Of a stretch of DNA of 64,000 nt, positions 46,583 through 59,779 are shown in pieces. The notes under the pieces were generated by a model. The model was not told the origin of the DNA, did no database searches, and saw only the letters and a list, made by a program, of their open reading frames with translations. The first letter of the stretch is position 1, and each line of letters opens with the position of its first letter. The translations under genes were made by a program, and so were the position numbers. The DNA is from Sarcophilus harrisii (Eukaryota; Chordata; Mammalia; Dasyuromorphia; Dasyuridae): the NCBI RefSeq assembly GCF_902635505.1, contig NC_045427.1, positions 131,934,460 to 131,998,459 on the forward strand. Reading direction: 5' to 3'.

Positions 46583-46900
46583 ATTGATTTCAGAAGTCTG
46601 GAAAGACTTACAAGAACTGATGCTACATGGAGTGGGACCAAAAGAACATCATACATAGTAACAATAAGATTATATGATGATCATCTGTGATGAACTTGGC
46701 TCTTTTCAACAATGAAGCCATTTAAAGCAATTCCAATAGACCTGGGATGGAAAATGCCATCCACATTTACAAAGAGAACTATGGAGAATGAATGTGAATC
46801 TAAGCAGAGCATTTTCCCCTTTTTGTTGTTGTTTGGTTTTTTTTTCTTTCTCATTTTGAGCTGATATTTCTTCTGCTTTTTTTTTTGTTTGTTTTATTGA
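46583..46900 (+). mobile_element. Older L1 3' end, right part
   Basis: GATTTCAGAAGTCTGGAAAG, ATGCTACATGGAGTGGGACC, TATGATGATCATCTGTGATG and AAAATGCCATCCACATTTAC, then a T-rich tail region; resumes where 44,908 stops. Confidence 0.75.
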
Positions 46901-46994
46901 TACAATCTCGTCAAAAGCAATGAATATTCTTCCAATTACTTGTATATATACTCACATATGTACATGACATGTTTTATACATATCACAAAATATA

Positions 46995-47395
46995 TGTGTG
47001 TATGTGTGTGTATTTATTTAATTTTTTTTAAATTAAAGGTTTTTATTTTCAAAATATATGTATGGATAATTTTCAACATTCACCCTTGCAAAACCTTGTG
47101 TTCCCTTTCCCCGACTCCCTCCTCTAGAAGCAAGTAATCCAATATATGTTAAACATGTGCAATTCTTCTATACATATTTCCACAATTATCATGCTTCACA
47201 AGAAAAATCAGATCAAAAAGGAAAAAATGAGATAGAAAAAAAAACAAACAAACAACAACAAAAAAGTGGAAATGCTATGCTGTGATCCATATTTAGTCTA
47301 CACAATCCTCACTCTGGATGCAGATGGCTCTCTCCATCACAAGTGTATTGAATTGGTCTGAATAACCTCATTGACTTCATTGTATTCTCACACTA
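46995..47395 (-). mobile_element. L1 3'UTR fragment, antisense
   Basis: TTTTCAACATTCACCCTTGC, AAGTAATCCAATATATGTTA, GTGCAATTCTTCTATACATA and GCTATGCTGTGATCCATATT: complement of a further L1 tail type, ending near 47,395. Confidence 0.75.
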
Positions 47396-47399
47396 ACAG

Positions 47400-50300
47400 T
47401 TCTAAATTCCTAGAGAGAACCACCATAACCATACAGCTATACTCAAATATCTCAGTATTGGGTGTAACACAATTTGGCAAGAGGTATACTACCACTTCAT
47501 CTATTGAGCTCCTACCAATATAATTCCATTAATATAAATTAGTCATTCATAATAATGATGATTCAAAATTAAAACATAACATTTACTGCAAAATAAATAG
47601 TTATAAACATCACAGTTTTCATCTATTAAATAAAATTCTAATTAAATAAAAATAAAATAAAATATTTGAATAATAAGTTTACCACAATTCACATATAAAA
47701 TTGGGTTTGTATGCACTATGGATGGGTAGGTGGGTGCATACTTACAGAAATCTGGAAAAAAATGTATGAGGGGAGAAAATTCATATGCTCAGGATTCCTC
47801 ACAACTCTAGACCCCTGACTTTATTTCAGTCATCCATTCAGGGATATCTGAAACCACATAAAAATTTCTTTCCTAACTGTTCCTCTTTTGAAACTTGTCA
47901 CTCTCTAGCAGGGAAAATTCTTTCCTCTCCTATCCTTAAACCAGTGGAGCACTGACAATCACTTTAACTCATAATTATCCTTAAAAGAGTATTGGAAAAG
48001 TATTATGCTGTGGAATTTTCTAGAAATTCTCTTTGAAGTAGAAAACTTCAAAGTTCATCAGGATAGCTTTCTCTGGACAATTCAGATAAGAACAGACAGC
48101 TCTTCCCTCTCCAGCATGTTAAAAATTCTAATTACCTTATAGTGAATATAACTTGTACCAAAGTAGTTCGTGTTGCCTCTTGGCAAGGCAGACAGGTTTA
48201 GCCAGCTCTTCACTCATGAAGATTCTGTTTTCCAGTAAGTTCTCAACATCCCTTCTTATACATCAAAGGATTTACAAAACTTGTCTTTCTCTCTTCTGCT
48301 TTTCTGATTCAAACCAGTGATGAAAGAAGAGAGCAACAGGTACTTCAGAGATCACTCTCTTCCAATAAGCTTCATTCTTCAGTTAATCAGTCACAAACTA
48401 GCAGCAGAAGTCTTTTTGTCAGCTCCTACTTCTGGTTTTTTTACACATGGATGGATGGAGTTGCTTTTCTACTCACCTTTCCCTCTCCTCTCTTCTCCCT
48501 CCATCCAAGAAGGTAAGTTGGTATTCAGTAACTCACTTTTTACTTATGAGATGAAAATTCACTAAATCTTCCATTTGAAAACAACAGCCCTCACTTCATC
48601 ATCCTTTAGTCACCAAGAAACTATATAATTCACAATGTTTTAGTTTACAGTTAATCTTCAGTTTTTATTAGGGCAATGCTCCCAGAAGACAGTGCAAAAG
48701 TAAAAATATAAACACACACAAAAAATACATTGAACTTAAGGGAAATATGATATTGAACCTTTGGAAAATAGGGCACCCAGAGCTGTAATCTTTTGCTAAA
48801 AATTGCTGAAAATATAGCATTCTACACATAATTCTTTATAACAAAATCAATTATGATATTATGCACTTTCTTCAACTTAACCATGAAATAATCCATAAAT
48901 GCAGGTGGAAAAGAAAGGTAACACTGGGTGGGAAGGAAAAGGACAAGGACTATGATGACAGAAAAACCCTGAGGACCAAAAGGGAAAGGAGTAACCTGCC
49001 AATTCTTATCTCCCCTTATAGCTTTTCCATTGAATTATGCTCCTATGAAAAGCATATGCCTTGGAATGACTTCCTAATTCAAGTTTGAAACTCCTGCCTG
49101 GAAATTACTTGCCCAAGAATGTGTATGTGAATATGTGTGGGAGGTGACCACAATATAATTTACCCACAAACTTAGTTACTTTTCCTTTTTTTTTTCTTTT
49201 CGATTTCCTCATGGCACACTTGAGAGGTTACTTTAACACTTTTTGGAACGTGTGAAAAACTTTTATGAATATTTTTGTCCTTCTTGGTACCTTTAATTTT
49301 CTTTTGAATGTGTAGGTTGCCTTTCCAAAAGTAAAAATAAAGTTACTAATGATAATAAAACTTGCAAATATTGAGAATTGGCTGTACATGCAAAGGAGTA
49401 GTTGGAGGGGATATAATTCCCTACTATTCTCTATAGGTATAGCCATTAATCATTTCTAAAAATGTTTCTCTTCCAAATTTTGTTTTTTGATGACCTTCAT
49501 TTATACTCATATTTTATGTATTTAATAAACAGAAGTTAATTATTTTTTTTAAAAATAAAAATTTACTTTATCTTTTCTAAACCATCAAATTGTTTATGTA
49601 CCAAAACAAAAAACATCATCTTAAATCCCTTACAAGGTAACTTAAGCCTTTATATTGATTCTTCTATTTATTGTCTTTCTCACCAAATCAGTCGGACACT
49701 TTGTCCAAATAGAAAATTATTTTTCTTTATAAATATATTTTAGTAGTTTTATTATACCAAAGTTCTTTTCATACTCTTTTCAGCTACAAAGCTATTGATC
49801 TAAAGAAGAAGCACCATACGTTGTTTTATATCCTTTACTATTTAATTCAATTCTTTTCTTTTTGCAAAGTACTTTTTTCTGCCTTTTTTTAAAGCACCAA
49901 ATTGTCACATTTGAAAAAGCAATACTAAAAGGGACAGTACCTTACACATATTTTTATATACTTATATGTGGTCATGTTATCAGATAGAATGTAAGATCCA
50001 TAAAGGCATTGTTACTTCCCCCCCCCACTCTCTCCATACCCCCTTTGTATCTTCAAAGCCTAGTACAATATGTATTGTGTATTAAGTGCTTAATACAAGT
50101 TTATTCATGAATTAATTGATCTTTTCAGGGCCACTACCACTATCTCAGCTCTAGTAGGCTAATGAATAATGGCAAGAACCACTTCCTGATTAGGATACAC
50201 TGTCAACTCTTTAATCACAACCAATACATGCTTCTAACACAAGTCAAGAAGCGGCTTTTCTTTTTAACATGTATCATTGAGCAGAAATCACCAAACTCTT

Positions 50301-50875
50301 ACAAATAACTTCTGCTTAGTTAGATTTTCCAAAAAAATCTTTTCTGGCTCAATATACAAATTGGTATCACAATAAAAAGTGAGGAAAGTTAATTTTTCTC
50401 TATCTATATAGCCCAAATTTCTGCTTTTATTATGTATATATGTCAGCAATACCTTCCTCCCTTGGTGGTGTGTTGTGGCCAATAAAAATAGAAATAGTAC
50501 TTGCATTATTTGCTTCATAAGATTGTTCTGAAGAAAATGCTTTGCAAAACCCAAAGCACCACAAGAATATAGTTTATGGTTGTTATTTTTTATTAGATAA
50601 GATTAAACTCTAAATCACTAGCCCAGGTCCATAAAACAAAGAGATAAAAGATGGACTAATTGTGATGAATTCATTAAATACCTACTATATAGTAAACAGT
50701 ATACTAAGAATTTGGGATACAAAGGAAGACAACAAGAAAGTATCCCAAATCAAGGACTTCACAATGGGTTAGCATGCAAATAACTATGGACAAACAGGGT
50801 CTAGTCAGAGTAAATAAATAATTAAGAGAGGAAAGGCCTAAATTTAAAAAGACATCAAGTTTTCTTGTACTAAGT
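47400..50875. other. Intergenic DNA without recognised features
   Basis: AT-rich, no coding signal, no clear repeat except an ancient-repeat fragment at 50,660-50,840. A C-run lies near 50,019-50,026. Confidence 0.55.
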
Positions 50876-50879
50876 GGAA

Positions 50880-53730
50880 TTTTTTTTCAATTTCCTTAGC
50901 ACTTTATTTTCCCTCAGTTGCATATGAAAACAATTCTTAACATTCATTTTTAAAACTTTGAGTTCAAGATATTATCCCTTCATATTCAACTCACACCTTT
51001 GCCTTCTCTCTATATATCCTCCTTCTAAATGGCCAAATAATGAGAAAGTTCTTATGACTTAAAAATATCATAAAGTGTTTAACCTAATTAAGTATCTTAT
51101 GATCTCCCTTTCTTGTTTATCTTTTTTGTGTTTTTATTGAGTCTTGTATTTGAAAATAAAAATTTCTGTTCAGTTACAGTCTTTTCATCAAGAATGCTTG
51201 AAAGTTCTCTCCTTCGAGCAATTTAGAACTATGCTCAAAAAGTTATCAAACAGTGCATACCCTTTGATCCAGTAGTGTTACTACTGGGCTTATATCTCAA
51301 AGAGATACTAAAGAAGGGAAAGGGACCTGTATGTGCACGAATGTTTGTGGCAGCCCTGTTTGAAGTGACCAGAAACTGGAAACTGAATGGATGCCCATCA
51401 GCTGGAGAATGGCTGAATAAATTGTGGTATATGAATGTTATAGAATATTATTGTTCTGTAAGAAATGACCAGCAGGATGATTTCAGAAAGGCCTGGAGAG
51501 ACTTACATGAACTGATGTTGAGTGAAATGAGCAGGGCCAGGAGATCATTATATACTTCAACAATACTATATGATGACCAATTCTAATGGACGGGACCCTC
51601 TTCAACAATGAGATGAACCAAATCAGCTCCAATAGAGGAGTAATAAATTGAACCAGCTACACCCAGCAAAAGAACTCTGAGAGATGACTACGAACCATTA
51701 CATTGAATTCCCAATCCCTTTATTTTTGTCTGCCTGCATTTTTGATTTCCTTCACAGGCTAATTGTATAATATTTCAGAGTCCGATTCTTTTTGTACAGC
51801 AAAATAATTGTTAGAACATGTATGCTTATATTGTATTTAATTTATACTTTAACATACTTAACATGTATTGATCAACCTGCCATTGGGGGGAAAGGATGGG
51901 GGGAAGAAGGGGAAAAATTGGAACAAAAAGTTTGGCAATTGTCAATGCTGTAAAATTACCTGTGCATATAACTTGTAAATAAAAAGCTATAATGATAAAA
52001 AAAAAAAAAAGTCCTCCCCTTTATAGAATACACATTTTCCCTCTTAAGGATGATACTCACTTTTTGCTGGGTAGAAGATTCTTGGTTGTAATACTAATTC
52101 CTTTGTCCTCTGAAATATCATATTCTAAGCATTGTTTTGTTTTTTTTAATGTAGAAGCTGCTACATCTTGTATTTCCCTCAATGTGGCTTCATGATTTTT
52201 GAATTGTTTCTTTCTGGTTGTTTGAATTATTTTCTCCTTGACCTGGGAATTCTGGAATTTGATTGTAATATTCCTAAGAGTTTTCATTTTGGCATTTCTT
52301 TCAGGAAGTAATTGGTGAATTCCTTCAATTTTTGTTTTACTTTCTGGTTCTAGAATATGAAGACACTTTTCTTGATAATTTCTTGAAGGATGAAGTCTAG
52401 ACTTTTTAAAAAAAAAAAAAAATAAAAGCTTTCAGGTAGTTCAATAATTTTGAAATTATGTCTCCCAGGTCTATTTCTCTAGGTCAGTTATTCTACCAAT
52501 GAGATATTTCATATCGTCTTCCATTTTTTATTCTTTTTATTTTGTTTTATTGTTTTTTGATTTATCATAAAATCATTAGCTTCATTTGCTCAATTCTAAT
52601 TTTTAAGGAATTATTTTCTTCAATGAGCTTTTGTACCCTTTTTCCACTTGGCCAATTTTAAGAATTTTACCTTCAGTGAATTTTTGTTCTTTCCTGAAAA
52701 GGAATTGTCCAATTCTGTCTTTTAAGGCACTTTTCTCCTCATTGGCATTTTGTACCTGCTTTACTATTTGGCCTAGCCTGTTTGTTAGGGTATTATTTTT
52801 TCTGTACATTTTTTGTGTCTCCCTTACTAGCTGTTGACTCATTTTTCTTTCTCATTTCTATTTCCAATTTTTCCTCTACCTCTCTTACTTAATTTTCAAA
52901 ATCCTTTTGATCTCTTCCATGGCCTGAGATTAATTCTTCTGAGTGTATGTTTTGATCTTATCACCGTTGTCACTTTCTATGATCAGAATTTTATTGTTTA
53001 CTCAATTTCTCAGCCTATTACTTGACTTTTAACTCTTTGTTAAAGTAGGATTTTGCTTTCAGGGTAGAGGGCATAGTGCCCCAAGCTTCCTAGGTTTTGT
53101 GCAACTGTTTTCAGAGACACTACTAAGGACGTGTAAGTTTTCAGTTCTTCCAAGGTGGTATGAAGTAAAAAGAGGTATTTGCTACTTTCTTGGCCTATGT
53201 CCTGGTCTGCGAGTCACCACAAGCACACTTTCTGAGAATATAGAGGAAGGTCCCAATTCACTTTGGCTAGAAGTTCTGGATTGCTAGTGTACCTCCTTAC
53301 CCTGACTCTCCCACCCAGAACTGTTTCCCAGATCCAAGTATGGCAAAAGCAAGAATCCTGTTTCTTTTGAGTAGAGGAGAAACATGTAATCTCCTTATTA
53401 GTTGTCTGACCCCTTTACCATTTGTGGGCTGAGATCTCAGGAACCAGTGGCTGCTGCTGCTGATTCAATCCTGCTCCTGGTTGGCTTGGACTGGGACTCT
53501 ACTGGCATGATATGGTAGAGTCAAGTTAGTATATCTGACCATGGTTAATCAGATCAATATGAGCTCAGAATGCTCTGCCACAGGTCAGACACAAATAGTC
53601 CCTATGAACATTTGGGTAGATTATCTAACTTTGCACATCTCACATTTCTTCTGAGTTAATTCAATTCTGCTTTGTTTATAGAGCACTCTGATGAAGGCAT
53701 ACCAAGTTGGGCGATACTGTGCCAGTGTCT
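50880..53730 (-). mobile_element. ORF2-deleted L1, antisense, carrying a nested L1
   Basis: On the minus strand: 5'UTR (about 53,730 to 53,030), ORF1 region (53,030 to 52,010) with MSQQLVRETQKMYRKNNTLT and MKTLRNITIKFQNSQVKEKI, continued beyond the inserted L1 at 51,200-50,965, then directly a short 3'UTR (50,965 to 50,885). ORF2 is absent and the deletion is larger than in the copy at 33.6 kb. The right end is estimated. ORF1 is broken. Confidence 0.7.
51216..52010 (+). mobile_element. Short 5'-truncated L1, sense, nested
   Basis: Begins in the ORF2 tail (GAGCAATTTAGAACTATGCT), encodes WLNKLWYMNVIEYYCSVRND with a stop at 51584, then the same 3'UTR type as 44,909-46,572 and an A tail. Flanked by AAAGTTCTCTCCTT (51201-51214) and AAAGTCCTCCCCTT (52008-52021), a 14-bp target-site duplication with two mismatches. 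Confidence 0.88.
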
Positions 53731-53937
53731 TCCATGTCATATAATTAAATATAAAGTTCTTAAGAGAGATCTTGAGAGTGTCCTTGTATCAATTTTTCTG
53801 ACCATTTTATGAGCACTTAAGTGTCTGAGTGAATTTTCTGTAAAATAGTCTTCGTGACAATTTGACATTTGAATAATGTGGCTAGTCCAATGGAGTTGTG
53901 CTCTCTGCTGTAGAGTTTGAATGCTGGGCAGTTTAGT

Positions 53938-54190
53938 TTGAAAGGAAGGAAGAAAGAAAGGGAAGGAAGGAAGGAAGGAAGGAAGGAAGGAAGGAAGGAA
54001 GGAAGGGAAGGAAGGGAAGGAGGGAAGGAAGGAAGGAAGGAAGGAAGGAAGGAAGGAAGGAAGGAAGGAAGGAAGGAAGGAAGAAAGGAAGGGAAGGAAG
54101 GGAAGGAAGGGAAGGAAGGGAAGGAAGGAAGGAAGGAAGGGAAGGAAGGAAGGAAGGAAGGGAAGGAAGGAAAGAAGGAAGGAAGAAAAC
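53938..54190 (+). repeat. (GGAA)n microsatellite, about 250 bases
   Basis: Mostly uninterrupted GGAA/GGAAGGGA units on the + strand. Long open frames on both strands here are compositional. Confidence 0.95.
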
Positions 54191-54389
54191 ACAAAGGAAG
54201 GGAAAAATGATCTTCTAGATGTCCTTAACCTGAGGTCCATGAATTTGGTTTTTCTTTAAATTGTTAGAATGTTTTTCAATATAATTGGTTTAATTTGTAA
54301 GGTTATGTATTTCATGTTCTGTATTTTAAAGGGACTCATGGATTTCACCATGTTGATGAAAGATTTTCACAAAGTGAAATAAATAGAGA

Positions 54390-54500
54390 TTAAGTGATTT
54401 TCCTAAGAGAGTTTAAGTGACTTGAAAGTATCTGAGATCAAATCTACCCCAGTTTTTTCTGACTTCAGCATTCTATCCACTATACCAGCTAGTTTCTCTG
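54390..54500 (-). repeat. MIR-like SINE, antisense
   Basis: GAGATTAAGTGATTTTCCTA, GAGATCAAATCTACCCC and CATTCTATCCACTATACC. Confidence 0.6.
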
Positions 54501-54954
54501 AAAGTACTTTAGGATCTTCCATTCCTTGTGGACTCTAAGCAGAGATAGTTATTCTTAAACCTACTGCAAAGCTTGTAACTTGTGTAACTAAGAAAATTCA
54601 TTCTTAAGAAAAAAGCAAAGGACTTTCCCAAAGGGGTTAGAAGAATTGGACACAGAAGCAAACTAGATGGTGAAATCAGCCTTACAGCAGGCTATAATCA
54701 TGGTATAGCAGCACAAACCATTGCAACTCATTTTCTGTAGATTGACACATCCTAATTCTCTGTATAAAAGCCAGAAGTTTGTCACTCATGAGATAGCAGC
54801 ACACAGCATGGATCAGCAAATGTTTAGGTGAGAGATCAGAGCCATGGGGTACAATACCAATTGGATAAAACCAGTGGAATGATATGGTTATATCAGGTAT
54901 ATTTTAGAGGAATGGTAAGGGAGATATTGAACATATGAAGAAGTACTTTTTATG

Positions 54955-55075
54955 TCTTTTCATGTATTCATTTAGAGCTTATATTGGTATATGGTGTAAG
55001 ATATTGATCTAACTTCCAAGGGCCTTTGTGAACCCAATTGCAAAAAAATACATTTTATTTATCAATTATCAATTG
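54955..55075 (-). mobile_element. Small L1 ORF2 fragment, antisense
   Basis: CATTTAGAGCTTATATTGGT and ATATGGTGTAAGATATTGAT are the complement of a recurrent ORF2 stretch; the rest is diverged. Confidence 0.6.
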
Positions 55076-55179
55076 CTTGTAGGTAGGCTAAGCCAGTACA
55101 ATAAAAATGATGATTCTACATGAAATAATTTGGTTATTCAAAACAATATAATCAAGCAATTATTTTATAGAGCTTATTC

Positions 55180-55925
55180 TTTTATAGAAAAATAATAATT
55201 CATTTAGAAGAACAAAAAGTCAAGAATATCAAAGGAATCAATGAAAAAGAATGTGAAGGAAAGTGGTCTAGCAGTCCAGATCTCAAACTGTATTACAAAG
55301 CCATAGTTATCAAAACATTTTGGTACTGGCTAAGAAACAGTATGGTGGATCAATGGAATAGATTAAGTATATAATACACAGCAGTAAAATAAAAAAACAT
55401 AGTAATCTAATATTTGATAAACTCTAAGATTCAATTCTTGAGGCAAGAATTCACCATGGGGGGCGGGGGGGACTGCTGGGAAAATAGGAAAGAAGTTTGT
55501 ATGAAACTAGGCATAGACTCATATCTCATACAATATACCAAAATAAGATAAAAATGGGTGAATGATGTAGACGTAAAGGATTATCATAATTAAAATAATG
55601 AAACATCATAAAATGTATCTGTCGGGTTTGTGACTAAGGGAAGAGTTTGTTACCAAACAGAGATAGAGAGGATCACAAGAAGTAAAAGAGACAATTTTGA
55701 TTACATGAAATTAAGAAGGTTTCACATAAACAAAATCAATGCAGACAAAATTAGGAGGAAAACAAGAAACTGGGAGAAAATTTTATAGCAAGTTTCTCTT
55801 GAGAAAGGTCTCATTTCTCAAAACTTTAGGGAACTGAGGTAAATTTAGAAAAATGAAGGGTATTTGCCAATTGATAAATGGTCAAAGGATATGAATAAAC
55901 AGTTTTCAGAAGAAGACATCAAAGC
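55180..55925 (+). mobile_element. L1 ORF2 fragment, sense
   Basis: TTAGAAGAACAAAAAGTCAA, CAGATCTCAAACTGTATTAC, TGGTACTGGCTAAGAAACAG and ATAAATGGTCAAAGGATATG: same ORF2 segment as at 44.9-45.6 kb, older, with many stops. It ends against a short antisense SINE end (55,925-55,985). Confidence 0.8.
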
Positions 55926-55989
55926 TGGAATTGAACTCAGATTTTTTGATGCCATACTTGGTGCTCTATTTACTGCGTCACTTAACTGT

Positions 55990-58910
55990 TAGTATAGATG
56001 GCTTTATATTTGTAGCATTATAAATATAAAATAAATATGTATAACTTTACATTTAGAGAAAAGAAACTTAATATAGAAAGGCAATTCAATTGCTTTGAAT
56101 TAGTATTTGGCTAATACACTAATATTTATGTACATTCAATAAAAATTAGTAAGTCTTACTTAATTAACTAAAATTTCAGGCATATTTTCCAAAAGGAAAT
56201 TTTGGAATGCCTAGCTATTAGATAGGGGTCTTCCCTGAACACACTCTACATTCCAGTCATTTACTCAGGGCTTTTCCAAAATAACATTTACATTACTTAG
56301 AGTAATTATTATTCAACAACATCATCATATAGTCAGTATATTTCAGAAATGGGAGAATCTAGAGTTTTCTAACTTTGAAACCAGATTTTCACCAACTATT
56401 CTATGTTGCTTTTTCTTTAAGCGATATTAGTCTGATAACAAGACAAAGTCCATTAGGTACAAGTTATTATGAAACAAATTTTGGGCTACTTTGGAAGAGG
56501 GAGGTAAAATCAAAGAAAGAATTGGATCCTGGATTCTAGAACAATCCAAGAAGAGACTCTCCTTGGGAAAATTGAAGCAGTTTTTATCTGAGAAAGCATA
56601 TGTCTGTTTTATATCAGATCCATAGAAAACTGTAGTTTCCATTTGGATTTTGCCAAAGGTAAGACAAATAAATGTGAAATAAACTCGGGCCTCCTTACTC
56701 ATTGTCTTCTATTCTTACCTTGATTAACCGATCACTTCCAGGAATGAAATATTTGGGAATGGGGATGAGAGATTCAGATTCATGTAGTGCTTTTGTAGAA
56801 TATTGTTGAAGTTTTCATGATTATGATATGCTTTGCAATGATCCCAAATGGTGGAAAGGAGAGGGGAAGAGGAAACAAGGTACAAAATATAAAATTAAAC
56901 AACAGCAATTCTACAAGAAATGTATTTATAATTTTATGTGATATTCTATGTAATAAACTCTTGAATTAAGCAGATAGAATTGATAATGATGAAGGACCTG
57001 TGTGTGTGCCCAAATGAACTAAGCAATGAAATGAAAAGATAATGTGTCATAGATGAGCTACATTTTCAACTTGGTGGCTATGAGGCATTCTTTTCTTGAT
57101 CCAGGCTACAATAAATGAATAATAGACTATGCTGGGACTTATTCATTAAAACTCATTTGTTAAGTGTTCCTACAAACTTCTTACCTTATATGGTCAAAAA
57201 CCTATTTTAGTTCTTTGGTTTTATCCAATAATACCTTGATTGGAATAAAATTCTTAAAGACTTTATTTACTTAGAAAAGAGACTGAAAAACACTGTGGTT
57301 TGAAGGCTTTTAACCTCATTGCAGCAGACCCTCTGTTGCTGTGCATAGTTGTAAAATGTAATATCCATGTCAACTAGAGAAGTCTGACAGTGTGACTTTT
57401 TGCAGGCAACACAGTATCTCTGCCTCTCTGTCTCTCTAACTCTCTCTTTGCCTCTCACTTTCTCTGTGATTCTGTCTCCATTTCTGTTTCTTTCTCTTTA
57501 CATAAAATGAAAAGTTGAGGCCCAGAAATGGAATTCTGCCCAAAACCACCTAGGTAAAATATATTTCAGGTTACTTAATTCAAAAATTCAACAAATGTTT
57601 ATCAAGTAGCAACTCCTTCCCTCAAGAAATTTGCATACCATTGCCAGGGAGGAAACAACAGATACACAGGTTAAGTATAAGAGGTAGATCATGGGAATTG
57701 TGACATCTACTTGCTGAGTATACATGGTGGTGATCTTTTGTTGGGGATTTTAATTATATTTTTCTAATGCAGAGAATTTGGGGTACATCTGCTGAGGCAT
57801 TTCTTTCCCTAGAAGATAGGAACATATTAAGATTTATCTATTAGGGTTAAATAGATTGACTCAGACTGGGTTAAGGAATAAAATGTCTTACTCTGCATCC
57901 CTTTACGCTGTCTATAAAAAAGAATCTTCCTCATACATCTTGGCTCCTTTTGTCCCCTTCCCCTTCCTAAGAACAGCTCAGAAAACAAATCCTTAAAATA
58001 TTCTGACATACCTATTCATTCTCTAGGCTCCACTGTCTTAAGAAGAAACCCAAGCTCAGACCATCGGATGTTTGCTTTATCTATTTGTACACTTGTGAAG
58101 CAACAGTCTCTAAAGGCAGACATTGCCAAAACTGAATTTCCTGTCTTCCAGGTAAGCTGAATGAAATCTCTGGCAGAAAATGAAAAGCTGTGGGTGGAGA
58201 GTTTATTAGAGATTATTAACCAAGAGACATATCTATAGTTATGATCTTCCCAACGAAGGATTCTTAACCTGAGATTCAGTTCATGGACCCCCAAGCATGG
58301 ACAGATTTTAGGGGACCTATAAACATGAATGGAAAAAAATTACATCTTCTATAATTGGCTTCCTTTGAAATTTTATTTTATGCATTTTAAGTTGTGCTTC
58401 TAAAAAGGGGTTAATAAACTTCGCTGGACTGCCAAAGAGGTCTGTCACCACACATGCACATAAACACATACACACAAAATTATGAAGTCTGACTCTAGTC
58501 ATGCTTTCTAGGTTGTACATCATTGAATTTCTTGTTGAGCTCACTTCTGTTTCTGGTCACACAGAAAAATGAAACTGGAGGGTATGCTGTCCATTCAAAT
58601 CTAAAAATTGAAAAGGTTTGACTGAGTTCTATGCTTTACTCTGTGATCTCTATTAAGCAATGGCAATAGAATATAACAACTGATTAAAGTTAGAGATGTC
58701 GAGTTCTTATATAAGAAATGCTTTTGATGGCAATCACCCCTAATTTTGGGGGAATATTCTAAGTTCTTGTTACCAACAAGAGTCAGTCTAATTTAGGATT
58801 CTGACTTAGGTGATGTTTGTACCTGAAGACCTTTGAGGCCCTTTCCTCCTGTAAGAATATATATTCTCCATGTCATTAAATATGAAAACATGTTTGATTT
58901 ACATGTACTG
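55990..58910. other. Intergenic DNA without recognised features
   Basis: AT-rich, no coding signal. A CT-rich stretch at 57,418-57,500 is the only low-complexity feature of note. Confidence 0.55.
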
Positions 58911-58914
58911 CTGG

Positions 58915-59085
58915 AATGCTAGAATTTGTAAAAGACTTGGAATCATATTCTGACTCTGCCACAGACCTTGAGCAAGTCACTTTCTTCCTTTTGATCTCAA
59001 AAAATTTCCTTTTGTAAAAATCAAAGGATTAGATAATGATACTCTGTGATCCTCTCTAGCTCTAGTGTTGACATACTCTAAAAAG
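58915..59085 (+). repeat. MIR-like SINE, sense
   Basis: GACTTGGAATCATATTCTGA, CTTGAGCAAGTCACTTTCTT and ATAATGATACTCTGTGATCC. Confidence 0.65.
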
Positions 59086-59484
59086 GTCATCCTAAGCCCC
59101 AAAGCCTTCAAAGTATCCCCTCTTATCCTGGTGTTATGAAACACCCATAGCATTTCTGTAGACATGGCAATGCTGACCCAGACAGTCCACCCCACCACCT
59201 TATTTTAACAATTAAAAATCCAGTCACCACGTCACACCCATTCCTCTTGTGAACTTGAATTCAACTATTTGTTTCTTGCCTGGGAAAGTGTATTCAAGTA
59301 GATCTATTTTTCTTGTGTGGGCTAGCACATAATTCAAATATGCTTTGTGGCAAATGTTTTCCTTTGGCAAAGAAAAGAATGGATTATCCCTTCCCCCAAA
59401 TATTTACTCTGAACTAAATCCCAAAGGTTTTCAAGTTGGCTCCATTGTAATCATTCCAAATCAGGAGAAGAGAAAATGAAGGTG

Positions 59485-59720
59485 TTCTTATGGAGAAGGA
59501 AATGGCAAACTGTCCCAGTGTCTTTACTGAGAAAGATCCCAGAGTTGGACATGACTGAACAACAACAACAAAGTTCTTAAAGAGTTTTCATTCTAGTGGG
59601 AGAGATGATATGATCAAAGTTTTTTTTGGTTAAGTCAGATTCTTTATGACCCCATCTGGGGTTTTCTTGGCAAAGATACTAGAATGGTTTACCATTTCCT
59701 TCTCCAGTCTAAAACCATAT
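59485..59720. repeat. Two partial SINE bodies in opposite orientation
   Basis: Sense at 59,485-59,575 (GAAGGAAATGGCAAACTGTC, GAGTTGGACATGACTGAAC) and antisense at 59,605-59,715 (TGGGGTTTTCTTGGCAAAGA, TTACCATTTCCTTCTCC). The pair could fold as an inverted repeat. Confidence 0.75.
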
Positions 59721-59779
59721 GCAATGTGTAATACTTGTGAACCTTCTATCTCTGCAAAGGGTTTGGGTAAAGTTTCTTT

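Noticed and set aside
53737-54240. Open frames of 97-167 codons over the GGAA array
   Set aside because: Simple-repeat translation (Pro-Ser-Phe-Leu or Glu-Gly-Arg-Lys periodicity), not a gene.
55455-55472. G-quadruplex in the L1 fragment (GGGGGGCGGGGGG)
   Set aside because: Only two G-runs separated by one C, in decayed repeat DNA; less convincing than the intron 1 run.
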